From the NCBI GenBank assembly GCA_007570785.1, contig ML660201.1, forward strand, positions 35,888,090 to 35,952,089: DNA of 64,000 nucleotides. Direction: 5' to 3'. Below are positions 34,499 through 46,893 of the stretch, in pieces. Each line of letters opens with the position of its first letter. Position 1 is the first letter of the stretch. A program made the translations under genes and the position numbers. Under the pieces are notes generated by a model. The model worked only from the letters and a program-made list of their open reading frames with translations, did no database searches and was not told the origin of the DNA. The stretch comes from Antilocapra americana (lineage: Eukaryota; Chordata; Mammalia; Artiodactyla; Antilocapridae).

Positions 34499-34994
34499 TA
34501 CAGCATATTAAAAAGCAGAGACATTACTTTGTCCACAAAGGTCCGTCTACTCAAGGCTATGGTTTTTCCAGTGGTCATGTATGGACGTGAGAGTTGGACT
34601 ATAAAGAAAGTTGAGTGCAGAAGAATTGATGCTTTTGAACTGTGGTGTTGGAGAAGACTCTTGAGAGTCCCTTGGACTGCAAGGAGATCCAACAGGTCCA
34701 TCCTAAAGAAGATGAGTTCTGGATAGTCATTGGAAGGAGATGTTGAAGCTGAAACTCCAATACTTTGGCCACCTGATGCAAAGAGCTGACTCACTGGAAA
34801 AGACCCTGATGCTGGGAAAGACTGAAGGTGGGAGGAGAAGGGGATAACAGAGGATGAGATGGTTAGATGGCATCACTGACTCAATGGACATGAGTTTGAG
34901 TAAACTCTGGGAGTTGGAGATGGACTGGGAAGGCTGGCATGCTGCAGTCCGTGGGATCGCAAAGAGCTGGACATGACTGAGTGACTGAACTGAA
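34499..34994 (+). mobile_element. BovB LINE, 5'-truncated 3' end
   Basis: Runs from CAGCATATTAAAAAGCAGAG to GAGTGACTGAACTGAA. The frame is open for 65 codons (34,529-34,726, with the MVFPVVMYG block) and then broken. The two forward frames further on and the 155-codon frame starting at 34,981 straddle the boundary and are chance. Confidence 0.9.
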
Positions 34995-35652
34995 CGATTT
35001 TTTAAAAAATATTAGTAAAAAACCATTTAAAGCAAGATTGCTGCTCCTAAAGTTCTTCTTGGGGCTTCAGTCTGAAAAGAATTATCAACGATTACAAATC
35101 CTCTCAAACCTACCTACCATTTATATTGTTTCTTTCCATACTAATTTTATCAAATATCTACTATGTGGCAAAAAAATAACAAGATACAACTTCTGCAAGA
35201 CTGGAATACCCCTAAAGCTCCCAACAGTTAAGAATATGGAAAAATACAATTGGAGGCATCCTTCTCATAACAGAGCTGAAAGCCAAAGTGCAGGGCACAG
35301 CAGGAAACAAGATGGCAGTAATTTGGAAATAGAAGAGGGGAGGAACAAAACAGAGGTCAGGAAGGAGAGAATGATTTCATGCAAAGGTGGGGACCACATA
35401 ATGGAGCAGGTTCAGACAGAACTCTGCAATCCAGGTCAAGCAATTTGAGACCTCACCTTACTGACCATGAAAAGTTATTCAGGGAATCCTTAGAGGCCAG
35501 GACCTGATCACCTTCGCAAATGATTTCAGAAATTCAGGGCAGTAGCTAAAATCCAGACTTAGGAAGAAGAAATGTCCTGAGCTTCTCTGTCTGAACTGCT
35601 TTTTGTCACCAGTGGAAACTTAGCTCCATAACCTCTCTCCACTGCAAATTCC
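34995..35652. other. Unassigned tract
   Basis: Carries most of a 155-codon forward open frame (34,981-35,448). It starts inside the BovB 3' terminus and has no recognisable domain, so I do not call it a gene. 35,380-35,530 may be a piece of the unassigned old repeat seen at 26,030. Confidence 0.4.
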
Positions 35653-35835
35653 TTGTTTTCGACTCTTTGCGATCCATGGACTATACAGTCCTTGGAATTC
35701 TCCAGGCCAGAATATTGGAGTGGGCACCCATTTCCTTCTCCAGGGGATCTTCCCAACCCAGGGATCGAACCCAGTCAGATTCTTTACAACACATTGCTGG
35801 CAGATTCTTCACCAGCTGAGACACCAGGGAAGCTC
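35653..35835 (-). mobile_element. Bov-tA SINE, antisense
   Basis: Reversed body ('ccaggccagaatattggagtg', 'ttcccaacccagggatcgaa') and reversed head ('ctgagacaccagggaagctc'). Confidence 0.85.
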
Positions 35836-36899
35836 AGATGAACCATTAGGAAAATACCGATTTCCAGGCAGGGTGAGCTGAGCGTAAAGTAAGATACTCC
35901 AGGCTCTTGGGAAGAAAGAGGCACAAGGTTCAAGTACTCAAAGCGTCACCTGAACTATGGTTTCTCCCCTCAAAGATACCCATCCCTCACTCTCCTCCAC
36001 AGACTTCATTTCTGATGCTCCTATCCTCATCAGCCTGTCTCAGACCCTTCATATTTGCACATTCCTCAAAAAATAAACAGCTATAGAAGTCTCATTCTGT
36101 TACCATCAACCAGAAAAACTGTCTTCTTTTCATTCTTCAACCCGCTCATTTAAATCTGATTCTTTCTCAGTTATAAAAAGCCCCCTATCACACTTATTCT
36201 GTTGTTGCTGTTAAGTCTTTGTGTCAGACTCTTAAATAAAAAAGACCATTTTGGGGGAAAATCAGGCCATTGGTGAGACCCTTTGGGCATTCCCATTAAA
36301 AACCACCACACGTTAATGCCCCAGGGCATGATTTTGCTTATATATTTCAGGAACTACCTTTGCATCTTCTTTGGAGTGTTAGCAAGTTGAGCTCCCTTAC
36401 TGAAAGTGAAGAAGAAATGCCTTTCTCTTTCCTTGACAGCTATATTCCCACGGTGACAAAGATAATCATAGACATTAACTGTGGTAACAAGCTATTAGAT
36501 CATCAACTCGGTGCTTCTTCCAGGGCAGGCAAAGTATCTAAAATAACACAGTATCATGACTGCCTCCTCAAAGGTAAATACATTAACTCTCACTCCCAAT
36601 TAACAAAGGGGCTCTTTACACACTTATGCTAAAAAATCCCTCTGTGCTGTATAAAATACTTAAGGTATCCGATGTCAGCCTCCTCTTCGGCAACATTCAA
36701 CCCTCTCTCCATCCTTTCTTTCCTTGTCTCTAATACACCCCATCTCCTGTTTCCTTGATTACTTTGGCCACTTGAGAAGCAGTCAATCCCTCTGCCCTTT
36801 ACTGTATCTATAGCAACCACCCCTCCATATCTGGAGAACATACTCCATTCCTGCCTCTTCCAACAATAGCATGAAAATGTAATAAGCTCTACAAAGAAA
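35836..36899. other. Unique tract with a Bov-A stub
   Basis: 36,198-36,231 reads like a 30-base stub of a reversed BovB/Bov-A 3' end ('GTTGTTGCTGTTAAGTCTTT'). The rest is unassigned. No gene. Confidence 0.4.
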
Positions 36900-37015
36900 A
36901 GGATTTAGGAGAGTTTTGTGTACCACTAGACTCCGGGCACCTAGAAAGATGCCTGGCCATGATGGGTGTCCAATAAGTGTGTGTTGAAAGGATGAGTGAA
37001 GTAATGAATGAACAG
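36900..37015 (+). repeat. L2 3' end
   Basis: 'gggcacctagaaagatgcct' then 'gtgtccaataagtgtgtgtt' and 'gtaatgaatgaa', the typical L2 terminus. Confidence 0.7.
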
Positions 37016-37469
37016 ACTGCAGTTTCTTTTTTGATTTCCTACAAAACAGGTGGTGTTCATACGCAGCCTGCATCGATTCCTCCCCTTCTGATGACACCCT
37101 CAGATTTTCTTTTGGACAATTATCTCCTCAATCCATGCTCAGTGTTTCTCAAAAAAGGCAACCAAAGCCTGATGTCCTCTGAAAAAGTAGGCAGACAGAT
37201 ATCCAAAGCTAGTAATTAGACACATCCATCCCTCTAGATGCAGGAGTGACTGGTCCAAGGATGAGATCTTTGCAGGAAAGATCAGAGAAACAAGTTCTCG
37301 TGACACTGCTATTACAAGCCATTAGGATTTAAGTCTATGGAGGCCAGGGGCCACCACAAGGAAAGCCATGCCAAGGGAGGTGTAAAGACCCACTGAAGCT
37401 GAATGAGTCTCAGAACCCACCCAGACCCAGTCCCAAACTTCCCAGTTACCTTAGTCAATGCATGCCATT

Positions 37470-37720
37470 TTTGCTCCAGCCAAGTTGGTCCTGAATTTTC
37501 TGTTACACACTCCTGAACAAGTCCAAAAGGATACGCGTACCTCCTCTCACCTTCATTTGGGCCATCCCAAATCTGCAGATTCCCTGAGTATCACCCAAGC
37601 TCCTTCACTAAGAACCTCTTGGCATTTGATCTCAATCTCTCATCCTCCACTGACCAGGCATTGTTGGTCAGAACCCTCCTTGCTCAAATCACTCCGTCCC
37701 CTAAGTACATTTTATCTGTA
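37470..37720 (+). repeat. Probable L2 internal fragment
   Basis: 'tttgctccagccaagttggtcctg' (20 bases of it: TTTGCTCCAGCCAAGTTGGT) and the following C/T-rich text resemble the L2 region about 400 bp from its 3' end. Diverged. Confidence 0.45.
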
Positions 37721-39138
37721 ATTCCTCACAAACAAATCAAGAACTGTCCACTCTATGCTGTAAGGCAGTTTTGGAAATTGTTTTGGATTTTTAAACAACC
37801 ATTCTATAAGGTTTGAAGAGATGCTCATTACACAGGCCAGCTGCAAAACTGACCTTTAGTCTGCAAAAGTTTATCTCCTTCTACAGGCCCACAAATTAGC
37901 AGGGGATCAAAACCCCAATTGCTGACATAATTAAGCTGGACTAATTATCACCACTAATAAAAGCACTATCATCCCAGTCAGCCCACTTCGGTGCTTCTTT
38001 TAAAAAGAAACCTGGGCCTTTTCTTTAAAGGACTAAATCTCTGCTGGAAACCTCTGAAACCCTGCCTGACTTCACCTGAGCACATCTCCCCCAAAAAGAT
38101 TTTTAGATGAACACTCTTTCCTTTATTAGAAGCTGTCATTTCTCACCATACCATGTCTAAATTTGTTCAGATGTTTTCACTCATTTTCAGTAATTTGGTA
38201 GAAATGTTCTAAAAGAGATGAGGTACCGAAAGGCACTCAACCTCAGGAAGCTCATGTCCTACATATTTCGTGCGCTTGAAAAGGTCTTCCAGAGTTGAAA
38301 GTAAACAGATGTCTTAATGTCTCTGCAACAGAAGACAGCAGTGCCAAAACAGCACATGGATGCAGTAAGCAATACTAATTACTGAGCAAGGTATTTTTGG
38401 CCTCTCAATTATAAAATCGAGACAGAGCTAAATGCATCGCAATGGAATATACCTGTACTTGTCTTAGTTGCAGATAAATATCTCATCTGGGTGAAAATGC
38501 ACAGATATCCCTGCAACAGGGAGATGTCCAGAGACAGAAGTAGACTCCCTGTAAAACAGATCCCCAAAATGTATGGGCTTGAGGGCCTGACACTCTCCCT
38601 TCATTCTTTTTAATTATAACTGAGATCTGTATGAAATCATTTCTAAATTAAATCTTTCTCGTTCCCTATGTGAAATCCTTTCTATTCCCCACTCCAAACC
38701 TCTGAGGCAGATCCGGAATTAACGTTTTTATTTATCACATTAAAAACTGTATTTTGTTTCTTGGCTCCAGCCAGTTGTGAACTGACTCAGAGCACGGCCT
38801 TGATGACACATCTGACAGACAGACAATGTCAAACTTGTTATCTCAGATGATTTCATCTACTGATACTGAGGGTGGAGCTGACTCTGGAAGCAGACACAAA
38901 ATACTAACCTTCGGCTGTGTCTTAAAAACCTTCCAGTAAAATGAGTTCTTAATTTGGTGCTGTTTGAATATTCAGTAACCAAATCCCAAGTCCAACATTC
39001 TAAGTAACACTTTATGGTTGGGTACAAGGGAAGAGACAAGAGTGACTCCATCAAAAAAGTCACTCCATCAGTGACTCCATCAAAAAACCTGGCAAGACAG
39101 ATGAAAGACGATTTCAACAGTGATGTTTATTAAGTGTA
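37721..39138. other. Unique tract
   Basis: No repeat recognised apart from a 29-bp direct repetition at 39,042-39,087 (GTGACTCCATCAAAAAA twice). Confidence 0.4.
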
Positions 39139-39325
39139 GAGCTTGGGCAAGCCACGTCATGTTTCTGTGTTTCATTTCCCTCATCTCTGAGACAGAATTG
39201 GGGGTCATGTCCACCTACTGATGAGATTAGCCTTACGGGTGCTGTCAGCGTTCATTCTACATTCAGAGTTCTCAGGACAGTGTCTGGGTAAACATTAGGT
39301 GCTCCACAAACAGCAGCTCTTGCAA
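39139..39325 (+). repeat. MIR SINE
   Basis: Forward MIR: 'gagcttgggcaagccacgtc', 'catttccctcatctctgag', ending near 'aggtgctccacaaaca'. Confidence 0.7.
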
Positions 39326-39369
39326 ACTTTATTAATTTAGCAACACGACATGAAGAGAGAAAATAAATG

Positions 39370-39600
39370 GAACTTCCCTGGTGGTCCAGTGGCTAAGACC
39401 CTGCACTCCCAACGCAGGCAGCCCAGGTTTGATCCCTGGTCAGGGACCTAGATCCCATATGCTGCAAGTAAGCATTCACACGCCACAAGGAAGACTGGGT
39501 ATTCCGAGTGCTACCATCAAGATAAAGACTCCTCATGGTGCAACTAAGACCCAGCACAGCCCAATAAACAAATATATAAAAATAAATAAATACTAAAAAA
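39370..39600 (+). mobile_element. CHR-type SINE
   Basis: 'AACTTCCCTGGTGGTCCAGT' head, 'tttgatccctggtcaggga' body, 'ccagcacagcccaataaaca' and an A-rich tail of TAAA units. Confidence 0.85.
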
Positions 39601-40724
39601 AGAAAGTAAGTAAAGGTATGCTTATTGTATAGCATCATGGTTTCCCAGAGAAACATGTAGATGAACCTTTTGTGGTTCAGGTCAGTTTCCACAATTTCCC
39701 AGATGTGCCTCAATTTGAAGTTTTTCTTCCATGGGCCTTCCCTCTCACAGGATCAGATAAGTCATCAGATCTTTGCAAAAGAATACAGGAGTTCCTACTA
39801 AACTAGAATGTTTCTAGTACTTTGCCTACAATTTGTCAGCCAAGACTGTGCTCCTTGACACATGTACTTAATGGTCACAGAGTCAGCTCTGCCCTTTGCT
39901 ATCCACTGCCGGGATGTGTCACAGATGAGGGAGGTGCATAAAAGAAGAAAGGGAAACACACCCCCTAGCCCTAACCCCTTTCGGATGTGTTTAAATGTTA
40001 TTACTTTTCTTCTCAGTCTACTCACTTCTGTCTGTAGCACAGAACGCAGGGAGCACTTTACCAAACAGCTTTAACTCCATGGGGATTTCAGCAGCGGGTG
40101 GAGGGAGAAGTGGGGTGTGGGTCGGGGACGACAGTTGGTCCTCTTATCTAGGTCCTCAAAAGTATTCATTGAGTAGCTAAAATCACACAGATAAATGCAA
40201 CATCATGCAAGTAAAAAATATTTAAACCAGATCCAACCTATGACTGGACTTAAACCAGATCCAAGCGATGACATTTCATAGGTATACACCGAAAAACAAC
40301 TTTTTCACGATCATACTTGGGCAATATAGAGCCTGACAGCTATCCCAGTCATTTTCCCTGATGAATTCAAAGGGCTGGACAGACAATTGATCATTGCATG
40401 TCTGACCCTTTGGAAAAGGGAGAGTCAGTCTGTGAAAAAGTCACAGAGTTCTTCAAACTGAGAGGGACTTCAATTCATCTAATCTAGTCTCCAGACTTCT
40501 ACTGCAGCCAGGCGACCATGAGCTCTGAGAACGGGGTGAGAGGAAAAGATGCTGCTGCCAAAGCACTGTGTTCATCCACCACACAATTCCACTCACGCAC
40601 CTTGAGGAATCACCTCTGCCAATCCTACTTACAGGGGGTTGGTCATCACTTGTTTAAGATGCATTCCCATGACAGGATCGCTAGTACATGAAAAGCGTGA
40701 ATCATGAAACTCAGCAGCTGTCAA
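39601..40724. other. Unique tract
   Basis: No repeat apart from a 28-bp tandem copy at 40,222-40,272. No gene. Confidence 0.4.
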
Positions 40725-40905
40725 GCAGGGGTGTTTCTACTCCCCAGGGGACATTTGGACAATGTCTGGAGAGATGTGACTGTCGCAATTGGGAGGTGCT
40801 ACTACCGGGAAGTTGGTAGAGGCCAAGGATGATGTGAAACATCCGACGAAGCACAGGACAGAAGCCACAAAATGTCAGTAATGCTCAGGTCAAACTCTGC
40901 TATTA
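40725..40905 (+). repeat. Ancient DNA-transposon relic, forward
   Basis: 'CAGGGGACATTTGGACAATG', 'gggaggtgctactaccggga', 'gtagaggccaaggatgatg', 'cacaggacagaagccac' match a short non-autonomous mammalian DNA transposon (hAT-like). A second copy, reversed, is at 55,725-55,935. Confidence 0.65.
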
Positions 40906-41278
40906 CTGATGAAATATGATATTTTGTTTGTTCCTCTATTCCAGACATACAGCCGTTGATCAACATATTAAATGTGAACAAGGGGGATATATAATGCATA
41001 ATCCCACCTTGGAGACTTCCCCCAAAACTCTTGGTTTTCTGTTTTCCACTTTTGGTGACTGGTGATCATTTCTACCTGATGAGCTAAATATCAGCTACCC
41101 AATCCTCTGAGAGAGTATGTAGTCTCATTTCGTTCAGGCTTTGTTTAAGAGGACCCACAAAGTGAGTGGTATGAAAAATTTCCAAATATCCCATCAAGAC
41201 AATGAAATATTTTAGGACATGATGATAGGGGTGGCAAATCAATGACATGATGAAAATATGTTTTATTAAGAATTTATT

Positions 41279-41610
41279 GGGGCTTCCCTGGTGGCTCAGT
41301 GGTAAAGAATCTGTTTGCCAATGAAGGAGACATGGTTTGCATCCCTGATCTGGGAGGATCCCACATGCTGCAGAGCAAATGGGGTCACGTGCCACAGCTA
41401 TTGCGCCTGTCTGTGCTCTACAGCCTGGGAGCCACGACTACCGAGCCCACGTGCTGCAGTTACTCAAGTCTGCACACTGAGAGCCCATGCTCTGAAGCAA
41501 GAGAAGCCAGCATAATGAGAAGCTCATGGACTGCAACTGGAGAGGAACCCAGTTCGTGCAACCAGAAAACAGCCCGCACAGCAAAGACCCAGCACAGCCA
41601 TAAATCTATA
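41279..41610 (+). mobile_element. CHR-type SINE, long form
   Basis: 'GGGGCTTCCCTGGTGGCTCA' head, the repetitive 'ccacgtgctgcagttactc' middle, 'gacccagcacagccataaat' end. Same long form as 26,264. Confidence 0.85.
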
Positions 41611-41687
41611 CAACTATATTTACAAAATTATTAATTGTTTTGTGTTCTTTAGTATTGCCTTGTAACTCTAAAAGGGAAGGACTGTAA

Positions 41688-41767
41688 TACTGGGTTGGCC
41701 AAAAAGTTCATTCAGGACTTGTAAAGATGGTTAGGAAACCCAAAAGAACTTTTTGGCCAACCCAATA
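41688..41767 (+). mobile_element. Mariner-type MITE, copy 2
   Basis: An 80-bp element with ends TACTGGGTTGGCCAAAAAG and (reverse complement) TATTGGGTTGGCCAAAAAG. Same family as 8,456-8,539. The interior differs, but the terminal ~19 bases are almost identical. Confidence 0.85.
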
Positions 41768-43900
41768 TTACATATTTTTATCAGCATTTTCAGAAAGCAG
41801 GCTTAGCACAATAAAATGATATACCCAAGTCCCAAGTAGGATATGGCTATTAGGCCAAAAACTTCCCAAATCCCATTGTCAAATTCAAGTCTCTTCATAC
41901 TACAAATAATTATTTTTTAAGGTATCTATTTTTCTATATGGGGATTTTTCTGCACATCTGGTGCATTAACATGGGGGGTGGTGGTGATAACTTGAAACAA
42001 AAACACAATGACTTATACACATGTGACCCACTGGCATAGCTAGTTCCAAGGCAAAGATGACATTCTGCATCTGGTGAGCAGATCCACTCTCAGCCACATG
42101 ACAAAAAATGTGTACCAGTTTTCTTCTTCCAGTGATGAAGACTGCCCTTCTCCTGACTAGCATATATAATAGTCCTGAAGTCTGAAATGTCTACTCCAAA
42201 GAGATTTCACTGTTTATTCCTCATCCTCATTTAGCTTCGGGAAGAAAGCTTGTCCTAAGTTTTATGGAAAAACTCACATTTCCATACTAACGATAGGTTC
42301 TTTTAAAAAATATAGTTAATAAAGAAGCAATGCATTCTGGGTTATTTTTAACATTTAAATGAAAATTGACTATTTTAAAAAAAACTTATTTTTAATTGAA
42401 GGATAATTGCTTTCCATGACCATTTCTTTGTTTCAAGATGTGGGGCAGAGTTTCTCTGGTGCAGCGGAGAAATAAGAAAATAACCTGCCTGACTCATCTA
42501 ACTTACAGCTGTGTAAATCCAGGCTCACTCACAGTCTTCTCTGAGCCTTAATTCTTCATCTCTTAAAAAACATGAAATAACGATAATAATCATTATGCAT
42601 TTCAAAGACTGGGTGGTTGAATGAGGTATGAAGCATAAAGTAGACAGCAAGTATTAGGTGAACCTGATTTTTATTTACTAATCACAGCAAACTCAAAATG
42701 ACCAAACTACTAACAACATCTACAAAATCAAAATGACCATGAAGTGAACTTAAGAGGAGTGAAGAGGGTCATGGCAAATATTAAAAGTGATTTGAAAAAC
42801 ACAGGTATTTCACTTCTTAGTCCTGCTACCTGGAAAACAACATCAAATGTGTGGTGACAAATAACCATTAACTTTGTGGTCTCTTACTCAGAGCTCAGCA
42901 GGTAAAGATGGGGACCACAGCTAACATGATAGCACATGTCCAGGTAAAGAAAAGAATACCAACTTGGCTCTAATTTTTCTCATGATGCAAAGTACCATGA
43001 TTATTTCAGAAAATAAAGTAAAATCTGTTTTTACCTGTGGGATAACACATCAAACATTTATTTGAAAACAAAGTGTTAACTAAAGTATGAGTCAAACTAA
43101 GAACCATTTAACGTCCAAGATGGACAATTTAGAAACTATTCTAAAAAGGGGGAAAAGGAGGCGGGGAGTGGGGAATGATTGTTGGCTAAATTTAAGTGAT
43201 CATTTCAGTACAAAGTGCCATTTTATGGCACCCCTAAATCAGTAGCCTCTTTTTCTATTTTTTAAAATTATAAAGTTTTATTTTTCAGAAATGAGGCTAA
43301 GCCCTTTATATGAATGACGTGTTAGGGAATTACTAGAAAATGGTTCCTACAGAGTCATAGTGGGTTGCCATCTTTGACCCACTCAGTGAGTTTGAAGACT
43401 TTTCCTTCCCCATGTCATACATGATGAATGTACAGAGCTGTCAATTCATTTGCTCAAGAAGCACCAATGGCTTCTATTTGGATCAGGATGCCAATCTGTC
43501 CAACCTCAAGTGCAAAATTGCTTTCACTGGACATCTGTATCACCACCACATCATGCAATTACCATCTACTGAATCCAGAGAACGCAGTATAAAACAACAA
43601 CAACAAGACAATAAAATTTGGTCTCTTCTGGAGAAAAATGTGTAATTCTATCAATATAATAAAACTGGAAAGACTCACAAGATACATATGAGCAAATGCC
43701 AAATCAGGTACAGTGACAGTTAGGGCAGAAGCCACCAAGTGATGAGACTGAAATCTCAGAACTGCTTCCAAACTATTCACAAAGTTTTGCAACTAGAAGT
43801 TCTGAGGTCCACTGTCACTCAAATTTCATTCATTCACGTGTGACCTTTCTGTTGGTGCCTTAACAAACTACCACCTAAATGATTTATTTCCTCAGTGCAC
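41768..43900. other. 2.1-kb tract, mostly unique
   Basis: A 40-bp antisense L1 3' stub lies at 42,376-42,416 ('TTTTTAATTGAAGGATAATT'). The rest is unassigned. The forward open frame at 43,412-43,645 is not supported. Confidence 0.45.
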
Positions 43901-44118
43901 TGTATGTGGTCAGTCATGTTCAACTCTTTATGACCCCATAGACTGTAGCCCGCCAGGCTCCTCTGTCCATGGAACACTCCATCCAGGCAAGACTTCTGGA
44001 GTGGGTTGCCATGTCCTTCCCCAGGGGATCTTCCTGACCCAGTGACTGAACCTGCAACTACTCTTACATCTTCTACACTGGCAGACAGATTCTTTACCAC
44101 TGTGCCACCTAGGGAAGC
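43901..44118 (-). mobile_element. Bov-tA SINE, antisense
   Basis: Reversed full SINE: 'CAGTCATGTTCAACTCTTTA', 'ctgtagcccgccaggctcc', 'ggggatcttcctgaccc', ending at the reversed head 'gccacctagggaag'. Confidence 0.85.
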
Positions 44119-46870
44119 AGTATTTTCCTATAAAATGACTTGTGTTCTTTTAAAGCTACAGCGAGTACAGAGGAATTAAGCAACACAACCACATTAAAAA
44201 CAAGTTGGTAATGAAGACAAGATGTGGACCCAGCCCAGATTTCGTTCAATTCAAAAGGTCTCCAGCATCTTCCTTCGTTCTATCTCCACATCTATCATGT
44301 GAACACCAACCATATGCACTGTGGTCACGGGGAAGCACATGGAGCAGAAACTCCAACTCTTCATCAAACAGCAAGCTAGAGGTTGCTATTTAACATTCCA
44401 ATACAGACAGTTATTATTTCTTAATAAAAGTCGGTATGACTTGGACCCTTGTCCTAAAAGAGGAGAAGAAAGTTAAATAAACCTCTCAAACATTTCATTT
44501 TTAATAAAAACTATTAATAGTTTACTTAATAGTTTTTATTATTAATATTAATAATAAAAACTGGAAGACCGTGATTTCAGAAACAGAGTATAGATTCCTT
44601 TCTCTAAAATGAAGTGCCTTACTTCTTTTACATGCCAAGAGCTCAAAGAAATCATATAAAGTCTTAGGCAATTTCTGTGTATTTTGTCTGGCATTTTGCT
44701 CCGAGGCTAGATTAAGCAGTATATCTTCACATCGCAATTTCATTAAGCATTGGCTTTTTCTTTAGGTTCAATCACATTTGACTTTTTATGAGCTCTGCAC
44801 ATATTTATTCAATTGTGCTATGTAAGTATCCTCTTATAAGACTTATTGGAGGAAAGGAGCTTGTCTAAGGTTTGCTTGGAGTCATCCGACGTGGCCTTAT
44901 TGCACTGAGCTCTGCAATCCCAGTGTAACTACAAGGTGTCTGCACCAGAAAACAATGTTTTATTTTTAAAACTTCCTTAATTTGTGCAAAAAGGACCAAT
45001 CCAAAAATACACTGCCAGTGTGACACCCAGTTTGGTCTAGTCTTCACAGTATGCAAACCACTGCCAAAATGGTGAGCATGGACAATGCAGCGGTACCAAT
45101 TTCTGGTTTGCAACTAGTCTCGGTAATTTCCATGGGGAGTAATTGAAATGACGCATTTACACTGAACTGGAGCGGGCCACTTCAAGCAATTACTGTTGAT
45201 ATCTGAATTTACTTTCCATTCACAGAAACACAATGGGAATATAAAGCCACATATGAAACTTTTCATGCCCAAAGCATTAATCTGGACACCAGCAACACCT
45301 AGACACTGAATGATGGAAACATTAAGCTATGCTAACATCTCTTCTTATCCCAGAAGATCAACCTGTTTGTTTCTTCTAGAAAAATAGACCATGATAATAA
45401 AAACTATCATTTTCCATCTTAAACCACACCCTAAATGAAGAACTGGCAACAGCTTTCATTAGCCAGCACTTCTGAAAGGTTATTAGGAAAATATAACCAA
45501 TATAAGGAGAGCACTTACACATTTCAAACACCATGATATTCATCACATCCCGAACGCTAAATCAATTTCCCTTCTCTACTGGCATTTATAGATTTCTTAA
45601 GAATACCTAAAATAGAATTTGATTCATAATAAATTTCAATTTACATAAAACTCCAGGGAAATAGATGAGACATACCCTAAGTTCCTTTTCAGATCAGAAA
45701 GTCTCTAATTCGCAAGGTAAGACTACGTACATACTTTTTAAAAACCCATTATCAAGTTTTCTAGATACATACACAAGTTTATATACCCAGACCAAGGGGT
45801 TATCTAAGCAAATCTGGAGAAAATTTTGGAAGTTAAAAAAAAGGAGACCTAGAAAAAGGGAAAACACATCCCAGAAAACAAACATATTTAAAAAAATATT
45901 TGTTAGCACAAGCCACTCACACTTGGCTAACTGCACAGAGAAGAAATTCACATGAAAATGAAGAATACATTTAAAACCTTTATCAAGGTAAGATAGAGAA
46001 CTTCAAAAGCAGCCTTAGAACAGTGGGGAATCTTAAGTCCACACAGAAGTAAATGACAGTATTATAGTCTTAAATTTCAATAAAAGCAACCACAGCAAAA
46101 GACTATTCAAAGATAATTCAAAGAAGAGGAAGAAAAAAAAATCAAGATCAAATGCAGGATTGTCTTTTCTTTTCATTTACAGCTTAAAAGCTTCTTGGCA
46201 GCACCAGTATTCTGTCAGAAAGGGTGAAAAATTGGGCCTAATAGATAATTTTACGACTTCACTCAAAAGATGTTAATAAATATCCCGGAGTTGGGACTTG
46301 GAAGTGGCACCAGCAGTTCTCTGTCTGCTGTCACCTGTTATGAATCTAAAAATGTGATCACTCTGACTGTATGTTTCTTGCCTCTAAAATAAGCAAAAAG
46401 CTGTGAAAATTTCTCCAAGTTTCCAAGTTACAAAGATATGAACAGAGAACTCATAAGATGTGAACAGATAACTCATAAAGGGGTTTTTTTTTTTCAGCTG
46501 CATTCACCAAAGGTAAGTTGGATTTATGTTTCTAAGCATTTGTTTTAAAGAACGGAACTACGATCAGCTTTAAATTCTCAGTGAGGAGAAGGATATTTCA
46601 AATTGTTTCAAAGACTCTGGATCTGACAACCAGTATCTAAGGGTGGTTTGGGTCAGACTCTGGGTTTAGTTGACAAGGACTGCAGTTCCAAATGTCTGTG
46701 ATGGGAGAAAGCAGCGAGCCCTATCAAAGCACCCTGGTATTCGGAAAGACTGTTTACAACAGTGGTGAAACCAGAGTCAAAGTAAAATGAATGGTAAGTC
46801 CTCCTTAAAGGCGACTGGCAGGGAAATCAAATCTATGGCCATATTCAAACCCTCCACTTGCTGACTTTCA
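44119..46870. other. 2.7-kb repeat-poor tract with AT palindromes
   Basis: No family repeat recognised. It contains the palindrome cluster at 44,502-44,562, a 22-bp tandem duplication at 46,435-46,478 and a T-run at 46,484-46,496. Confidence 0.45.
44502..44562. repeat. AT-rich palindrome / stem-loop cluster
   Basis: 44,531-44,562 is a perfect 32-bp palindrome (starts AGTTTTTATTATTAAT, centre 44,546/44,547). Overlapping it, 44,502-44,517 and 44,526-44,541 are perfect 16-bp inverted arms with an 8-base loop. The two hairpins share bases and are mutually exclusive. Confidence 0.95.
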
Positions 46871-46893
46871 AAAAGGCACTCAGTTTCACAGAC

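Noticed and set aside
34981..35448. 155-codon forward open frame
   Set aside because: Starts within the last bases of a BovB 3' end and continues into unassigned DNA. No domain, signal or splice support.
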